This document shows positions 57,601 through 64,000 of a stretch of 64,000 nt of DNA, in pieces (position 1 is the stretch's first letter; every line of letters starts with the position of its first letter). This stretch comes from Isoetes taiwanensis (lineage: Eukaryota; Streptophyta; Lycopodiopsida; Isoetales; Isoetaceae). The notes beneath the pieces were generated by a model, which was given only the letters and a program-made list of their open reading frames with translations, was not told the DNA's origin and did not search any database. Position numbers and translations under genes: made by a program. Where the stretch lies: NCBI GenBank assembly GCA_021234155.1, contig JAJEKV010000045.1:3230424-3294423 (forward strand), given 5' to 3'.

Positions 57601-59200
57601 CACTGTCATCATATCCACAGTTCAAGTCATCATATCCATTGTTCGTACAAAAGTTCTGTCAATTACGTAGCAAGGTCTCTAAACTATACAGATTATCATT
57701 ATATAGATGAATAAATAAAAGGCGGTGCCGTAGCAAAGGTCTCCTATAGCTATGCAGAAATCATATTACCATTATATATATGAATAATAAATAAGGCGAA
57801 GCGGTAGAGATTAAGCATGAGAACCATATCCGTTATTGAACAAATATATCAAATACTGCATGTAATAGCTAAGCACATTTACAATTTCAGGTCTGCCTGG
57901 TCTAGGCTATACAATGCAGTAATTATTATCTGTGATCTATTAGGATGTTACCACAGCCACGCAAAAAGCATCTTCAAATGAACGTTTGCTACAAGTTAAT
58001 CCATTAACATACAGGTGTTACTGATGTCAAATAACCATGTTAGTATGCTGTTACCGTGTTGTATTTACAAGAAAAAAGTTCCTATGCTCAGAAAATGCAT
58101 CCAAACTTGCAGATCTATGCCTTATAAGGCACATCTCCTTATCTTTATGCAATAACCTGGATCCATGGCAGATCTATGCAACATGCAAAGCTTCCAAAAG
58201 CCTATTTCTAAATACATATTTCTAAAGTGAATATATCTTCAAGATCTATTTAATGCAGCCTGCTAGCCATTATTATATCCATGTTCATATACCCATACAT
58301 TTTGGATTAGCTGAAGAGACGAGTCTGATCAGGTATCTTCTGTGGGCAATCCGACAAGCACAGCTGCCTTTCATTTCTTTTGCAGATGTGGACAATCTGG
58401 TTTAGCGCCTGCAACGGCTTACTTAAATCTGCTCATAATTCCGCTGTAGGTGCTGAATGTCGACTGCCAACAATGGGGTGCTGGTGAGGCTTCATAATTT
58501 CGATTTGGAGACAATGACAACCGAAAGCGCTTACAGTACAACTCCGATAGCCCAGCGATTACACTTAATCTCAGAAAACCTCAGCCCTTCAGCTGAACCT
58601 GTGATAAAACCTCAGCCTTTTGGACTCTCCATAGTGATGGTGGAGATGTCGGGAGAGCATAGTGATGAAATCCATAGTGATGAAATCCGAAACAAAAAAA
58701 ATGGAAGATCTACAGGCAGATCAAGGCTCCGAGGGGCTTATATGGGAAGGTGGAAGGAGCTATGGCGGCCCTTTTTGATATCTCGATGCCTCTCCTTTTG
58801 ATATCTTCTTACTAGGCTTTCAAATATATGAGTAAAGGTCCCTAGGTATATACGTCTCCCCTTTCAATGGTTATCCCTTGCCTTCAATGGTTTCACCTAT
58901 AACCAATGCAAACCCTATTTCTTGGTCGAGATATTATGCTGATAAATTGTCTGTGCAGACTAAATTTCAAGGATATTTAAGCTACAGAGATTCAAAATAG
59001 GCAGGAAGGGGCCACATATATAATGTGGACTCACTCACATTGGAAAGTAGGTTAGAAAAAGTGAAGAAAAGATGGGGCCGACTAAGCGTTTTAATGGTGT
59101 TTTGTGTTATTTCTTTTGTTGCTTGTCTTTGGCGGATGGTAATTTGAGACAAAGGCGTTGGAGACTCCATCATAGAGGCTAGAAAAGAAAATTCAAAATT
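51700..59200. other. No confident genes
   Basis: Mostly AT-rich sequence. Open frames such as 53623-54009 (minus, 128 codons) and 58457-58801 (plus, 114 codons) look partly coding but match nothing I know. A small direct repeat of GATTACTACATGATATGGA lies at about 56100-56145. A degenerate ~100-bp duplication (CGTAGCAAGGTCTC... and CGTAGCAAAGGTCTC...) lies at 57665-57800. Confidence 0.4.
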
Positions 59201-59499
59201 CTTTTTCATCCTTTGTAAGTTTGCCCTCACTTGGATTCGCCCTCCATGGATTTACATCCTCCAGCAACCTATATATCCTCATCCTTTTGTCCCGAGTTCC
59301 AGCGTTGGGTATTCCTCCCTCCTCCACTCCTTGTATGTGCATCGCCTCAGCCTTCCATAGCAACAACCTATATATCCTCATCCTTTTTGTCAGTTCCAGC
59401 GTTGGAGTATTCCTCCCCTCCTCCACCTTGTATGCAGCATCGCCTCGCCTTCCAGTATGTTTATCAATCTAAAGCCACCTTTAGTGTACAAAATTATAT

Positions 59500-60955
59500 A
59501 CACCTTATGTTTACCTTCACCCTCCCCACATCCCCCTCGCCTCCCCACCTCCTTATGTCTACCCTGCTCGCCCTTGCCTCCACTAAGCCACATCTACCAC
59601 CTCCTCCTTATATCTATAAATCCCCTCCTCCTCCATCACCTTCACCACCTCCTTATGTCTATAAATGCCCCCTCCTCCATCACCTTCCCCCACCTCCTTA
59701 TGCCCCTATAAATGGCCCCCTCCTCCATCACACTTCACCACCTCCTTATGTGTCTATAAATACAGCCCCCACAACTCCCGGCACCCTTGCACTTCACCAC
59801 CTTATATCTACAAATCCCCCCTTCTCCTCCCACCTCCATGTCTTTATCTATCCTCCACCTCCTCCATCCCACCCTCCCCATAGCCTCCTTATCTACAATC
59901 CCCCCTCCTCCCTTCACCTCCACCTCCATATATTTACCCATCTCCACCTCCTCCATCACCCTCCCCACCACCACCTTATACCTACAAATCCCTCCTCTTG
60001 CATCACCTTCCTTTACCTCCTTACGCTCCCCATAAATCACCCCTCCTCCACCACCTAGCCACCTCCCCTTATATCTACAAATCCCCCCTCATGCATCACC
60101 ATCACCTCCACCTCCACCTCTACATGTCTATCATCTACGCCACCTCTTTGATCTCACACGCCACCTCACTTATACTTACAAATCCCCTCCTCCCTCACCC
60201 TCGCCCACCACCTCAGGTAGCCAATACATAAATCCCCCTCCTCCCTCCCACCCCACTTGCCACCATCTCCCATATCTCTGATCCCCCCTCCTCCATCCCC
60301 ACGTCCATATGTTTTACCCATCTCCACCTCCTCCACCTCCTTATATTTACAAATCCCCTCCTCCCTCTATAGCCTTCGCCCCCACCTCCTTACATCTGCC
60401 AATCCACCCCTCCTCCACCACCCTCGCCACCACCTCCCTTACATCTACAAATCCCCCCCCTCGCCATCACCATCACCTACACTTCCATATGTCTATCCAT
60501 CTCGCCTTCCTCCTTATATCACCACAAGTCCCTCTTTTTGCCATCATTATCACCTCCGTATATCCATCTCCGCCATAGCCTCCACTCTCGCCACCACCTC
60601 CTTATATTTTACAAGTCACCCCCTTCTCCCTTACCCTAGCCACCACCTCCATATGTCTACAAGTCCCCATGCCTCCCTCCCACCCTTGTACCATCTCAGG
60701 TATGTTTTCACAGAATTCCCCCCTCCTCCATCACCCTTGCCGCCACCTTTGTATGTCTACAAATGCAGCCCCCTCCTCCATTGCTCTACCCACCACCATC
60801 ATATGTCTACAAATCTTCCCCTTCTCCATCGCCTGGATTCCCACCTCCATATGTACCTGCAGTCACCACCTTTGTCATCACTCTCGCCACCACCTCCTTA
60901 CATATATAGATCACCCCTCTCCATCACCTTCGCCACCCACCTCCTTGTAATAGCA
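59500..60955 (+). pseudogene. Decayed extensin-type hydroxyproline-rich glycoprotein repeats
   Basis: Near 59595-59665 the frame reads PPPPYIYKSPPPPSPSPPPY and then VYKC, the canonical extensin unit (SPPPP blocks that become arabinosylated, and YVYK/YIYK motifs that cross-link in the cell wall). The same ~45-bp DNA unit recurs in degenerate form some 25 times to about 60955, in all three frames because of indels. Open pieces of 275 and 276 codons are chance products of C-rich sequence without stops. No signal peptide is evident. This is a former extensin gene or a repeat array derived from one. Confidence 0.72.
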
Positions 60956-61328
60956 TGCATTGTACCTTTCGGTGCTCCTCCACAGTCCCCATATTACCAT
61001 AATTCCTTTGACTCAACCTTTTACATGCCAATGCACATGCTCCATTTGACATGCTCCATGCGTACTTATTTTTTATACTCCATATGACATTCTTCATGGG
61101 ACATACTACATTTTACTTCATGTGAGTTGACATGGAAATTATTTATTCTTTATTCAAATTCAATAAATTAGAATTATTTTTCCCTCTCTCTATTTGTTTT
61201 GTTGTACCTCCCTTTTTTTTACTTCTTTTATTTTCTCTTTGTTTTAAATGTATTTCATCCTTTTTAGTTTGTTTTAAGTACTGACTACTTGTAAACTTAT
61301 TGCAAAATCATCTTGTCACAAATTAGCC

Positions 61329-61450
61329 GGAGATGTGAGATGGAGTCATTGAAGATAAAATTAAAAAGCTTTTGCTATACAAAATACAAATTGAGAGGAG
61401 ATGTGAGATGGAGTCATTTGAAGACAAATTAAAAAGCTTTGCTATCTATC
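61329..61450. repeat. Direct duplication of about 68 bp
   Basis: GGAGATGTGAGATGGAGTCA and the following AAATTAAAAAGCTTT-type stretch occur at 61329-61378 and again at 61397-61443. Confidence 0.8.
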
Positions 61451-61559
61451 TAAACATATATAAAAGCGGTTTGCAGTTTTTTTTGTTAGTCCCTCCCTAT
61501 TGGTCTGCCACATATGAATTTATCCTTGTCACTTATCATAGCACACTTAGATAAATTTA

Positions 61560-64000
61560 AATCCCTCCACGATCTTTTGCTTGAAATGACTTAAAAGATC
61601 CATGAAGAAAGCAATGTTTTCGCATTATTTTCAAGAAAGGAGAGGTATCATCGGCCTTATTGTTGAATCTGAGAGTTTGAGGAGTTAGGAGTTTAAGACC
61701 CGAAATATTGCCAATATTTTGATGGTACTTAATTGCTTTGGTAGGTAGCCACCACAATAAATAGATAAGGTGCGATGGACAACCTTATCTAAACCCCTCT
61801 CTCCCGAGAGGAAAAAAAGGGACTAGAGCCATTGATGAGAACGTGAGTTAGATCGAGATTTAAACCCATAATTAGGTACATATCATTCTATCATGGAAGC
61901 CTAAGCTTTTTCATAGCAAACTCAATAAAATCCCATCTGATATTGTCAAAAGCCTTTGAAATCAATTTAAGCAAAAACCTGAGTTTTGGCGATATTTTAT
62001 TCCAATGCAATCCTTCCATGGCGGCAATGTAATTTTTTCTAAATGAATCATTTGGAAGAAAAGCACCTTGATTTCCACTAATACACTTTTTTGCAGATAA
62101 TCGCTTAATTCTTGAGGCAATGATTTTTGCCTGGAAATCTTGTGGCATGTAAATTTATTTAGGAAATAGGCCTCAAACTCGAGAAATGAAAGGAGTCTCT
62201 CAACTTTTTGAATCAGGAAATAAAACCACTTCAGCAATGTCGAAGGATGAAGATGATTAGATTCCCCAAAATCCCTTTATAAAATGCATAATGTCATTTT
62301 GCATTAACTCGAGAACAGAAAGAACTTCGGGGAAAGCCATGTCCCTATTACGATTTTTCATGTTTAGAAACTTTAAGGCAGATAAGACTTCATCGGAGCT
62401 TGGGTATTAGATGAGAAATATCCATTTTGGCGGTGATCACTTGGGATAATGGCATCAATCAAATCGGTGAAGCTTTAGCATTATTGACAGCGGTAGCATC
62501 CAAATTATTTTGTAGAGCGAGGCCGAGGAGATATTTAGAGGTAGAAGAAATTTGAGATATGCAGAGTTGGCTAGAATATCCCCGAGTCATACATGATTCC
62601 GGAGATAAGGAGTTTTTATCGCCTAGCTTTAGCAACTCTAAAAAGAATTTGGTGCTACGGAATCCATATCATTGATGTTAACCTTGCACCTAATGCGTGA
62701 CCTTTGGCTAATTTTCTTCAATTCACAGTTTTCCTCTCAGGTTTTCTTCTTGAAGATGTAAATTAGGATTACGAGGATCTCAAGCAAAGCCAATCTGATA
62801 TCTCTCATATATTTGGAAGAATTTTTCTCATGATTCTTCGGTATTAGCTTTTAGTCCACTCCTTTATCAATTTGCGACCTTAAGGTTGGAGTAAAAACTC
62901 TTCATGGACATATGATCGAAACTCTATTTGGCAGAATAAATTCTGCAATTCTTCTGAAAGAATTATTTTGAAGCAAACTAGAGTTAAATTTGTAGGGATA
63001 TTTCAGATCTAGGGGCCGGATATTTGATCTTTGAGTGGAATGAGGAATTGAGTTGATGATCACGAAATAACAACAGAACTCATCCTTTGAAAACATAGGC
63101 ATTATCCCGGTTTGAATAGAGATATTGGATAAAAATCTATCAAAACACTGAAACTCTTGCATCTCCTTTCCTTTTTTGTTTGACCCGGTAAATTTGGCGA
63201 GGAAGAGGAAGGAATTTGAAGCAAAGAATTATCATCAATAAGATTATTCCATCTAGTTTTTCGGTCTGGTCATGTTAATCTTGTTTCCCCGTTTGCAGTC
63301 CCAATTTGAGTGTTATTGAAGTCCCGGCAACAATCAATCAATAATGTTTTGAGCTCTCATCCAAATAGTGATTTCCAACCATAAGAACTTCTCTTTCTTT
63401 GGGATTAGTTGAAGCATAGACATTTATGAGACCAAAGGGGTTTATCCTTGATCATAAAAAAGTAATTTTCTTTGCCACGTGCAGCGAATTTGTTATAGAA
63501 AGAAATCACGTATTTAAAATTACTCCAAATCATGCATAAACCCCGAAGTACCCTGACCTCAATCCATATAGAAGAAACTACAGGGGCAATATCCATTCCC
63601 TAAATTAGCACATTCAAATTTTTTGAAGTTTTAATTCTTGGAGAAGAATTATGTAAACTGTAGGACCTAATTTGGGAAATAAGCTCTCTTTTAGGCTCCT
63701 TAATACCCCTTAGATTCCAAGATAGGATCTTCATGGATTAAGGTAGGTAAAAGAAGTAAATAAAGAGGAATCTATACGCACTTGCCCTTGAAAGCTTTCT
63801 TTTTTTTTTTCCTTTTTGTTTTTATACGGTGTTATTAGGCGGGGGTATTAGAAATGTTTGGGATAGTTTTTTTTCCTATTAGCCCTAAGACTTCTTGATC
63901 ATCTCTTATCGAGAAGTAGCTGTAGTGGAAGAGTTAAGATATTCAATCCAATTGTTATCTTTCTCTCTAGTGCGAGAATTTTCAGCAATACGTAACTTTG
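61560..64000 (-). pseudogene. LINE-3 family copy on the minus strand (EN and RT, decayed)
   Basis: From right to left: endonuclease (RGLCMIWSNF, FFMIKDKPLW then the INVYAS-like region near 63420), MQEFQCFDRFLSNISI (63160) equivalent to MQEFYIALDRFYLNISS at 37170, then RT (MPQDFQAKIIASRIKRLSAK, EGLHWNKISPKL, ISKAFDNIRWDFIEFAMKKL, 62148-61891) and NKADDTSPFLK at 61650, the YADD region. It is the same family as 35566-46860. Frameshifts are frequent. The 5' end is outside the window. Confidence 0.78.

Noticed and set aside
59231-60058. 275-codon open frame as a functional proline-rich protein
   Set aside because: Its extensin motifs hold only for a short stretch and then shift frame; the opening is due to C-rich sequence lacking stops.

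Overview
The window looks like repeat-dense nuclear DNA of a land plant with a large genome. The evidence is plant-type LINE, Ty1/copia and chromodomain Ty3/gypsy elements nested in one another, initiator-Met primer-binding sites, telobox (CCCTAAA-type) motifs, and a decayed extensin-type (Ser-Pro-Pro-Pro / Tyr-Lys) repeat gene. A second LINE family carries an RRM/CTD-like ORF1 tail and an EN/RT style that I associate with non-flowering plants, so a fern, lycophyte or gymnosperm is plausible but not proven. I see no intact single-copy host gene.

Layout. 1-4889: sense-strand L1-like LINE with a poly(A) tail, inserted into the first exon of an unidentified minus-strand gene (4890-5088). 5089-8067: AT-rich DNA, a CGCCAT hexanucleotide array, an unidentified 300-codon minus-strand coding exon (6805-7785) and a 35-bp minisatellite. 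8068-8820: Ty3/gypsy RT remnant. 8821-14957: truncated copy A of an unusual Ty3/gypsy element. 14958-17146: minus-strand coding fragment plus the 3' half of a second LINE (LINE-2). 17147-27883: copy B of the unusual element. 27884-30789: minus-strand gene fragments plus the LINE-2 3' half again. 30790-33851: solo LTR of the same family with a 5-bp CAAAA duplication, itself holding a 1.49-kb hAT-like transposon that carries spliced exons of a captured gene. 33852-35560: the 5' half of LINE-2. 35566-46860: a decayed plus-strand LINE split by a Ty1/copia element (38727-44233, duplication ACTCT). 46861-59500: no confident genes. 59500-60955: decayed extensin repeats. 61560-64000: minus-strand LINE.

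The main discovery candidate is the chromodomain Ty3/gypsy family (copies A and B). Two accessory genes lie between the primer-binding site and gag. ORF1 of copy B is a histone H3-like protein. After the initiator Met it starts with the exact H3 tail ARTKQTARK, continues through about 320 residues of charged spacer, and ends in a gapless H3 histone fold that is about half identical to canonical H3. ORF2 (508 codons, intact in copy B) is a protein I do not recognise, with a strongly acidic tract. In copy B each accessory gene has its own TATA box at a fixed distance from its ATG, preceded by a pair of related 67-bp near-palindromes. Gag-pol follows and ends in a chromodomain, a fold known to bind methylated H3 tails. 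The element therefore encodes both an H3 tail and a possible H3-tail reader.

Copies A and B are both broken by frameshifts, stops and truncation, but they share the H3-like start, spacer, palindromes, promoters and ORF2. This argues that the cassette is a family trait and not an assembly chimera.
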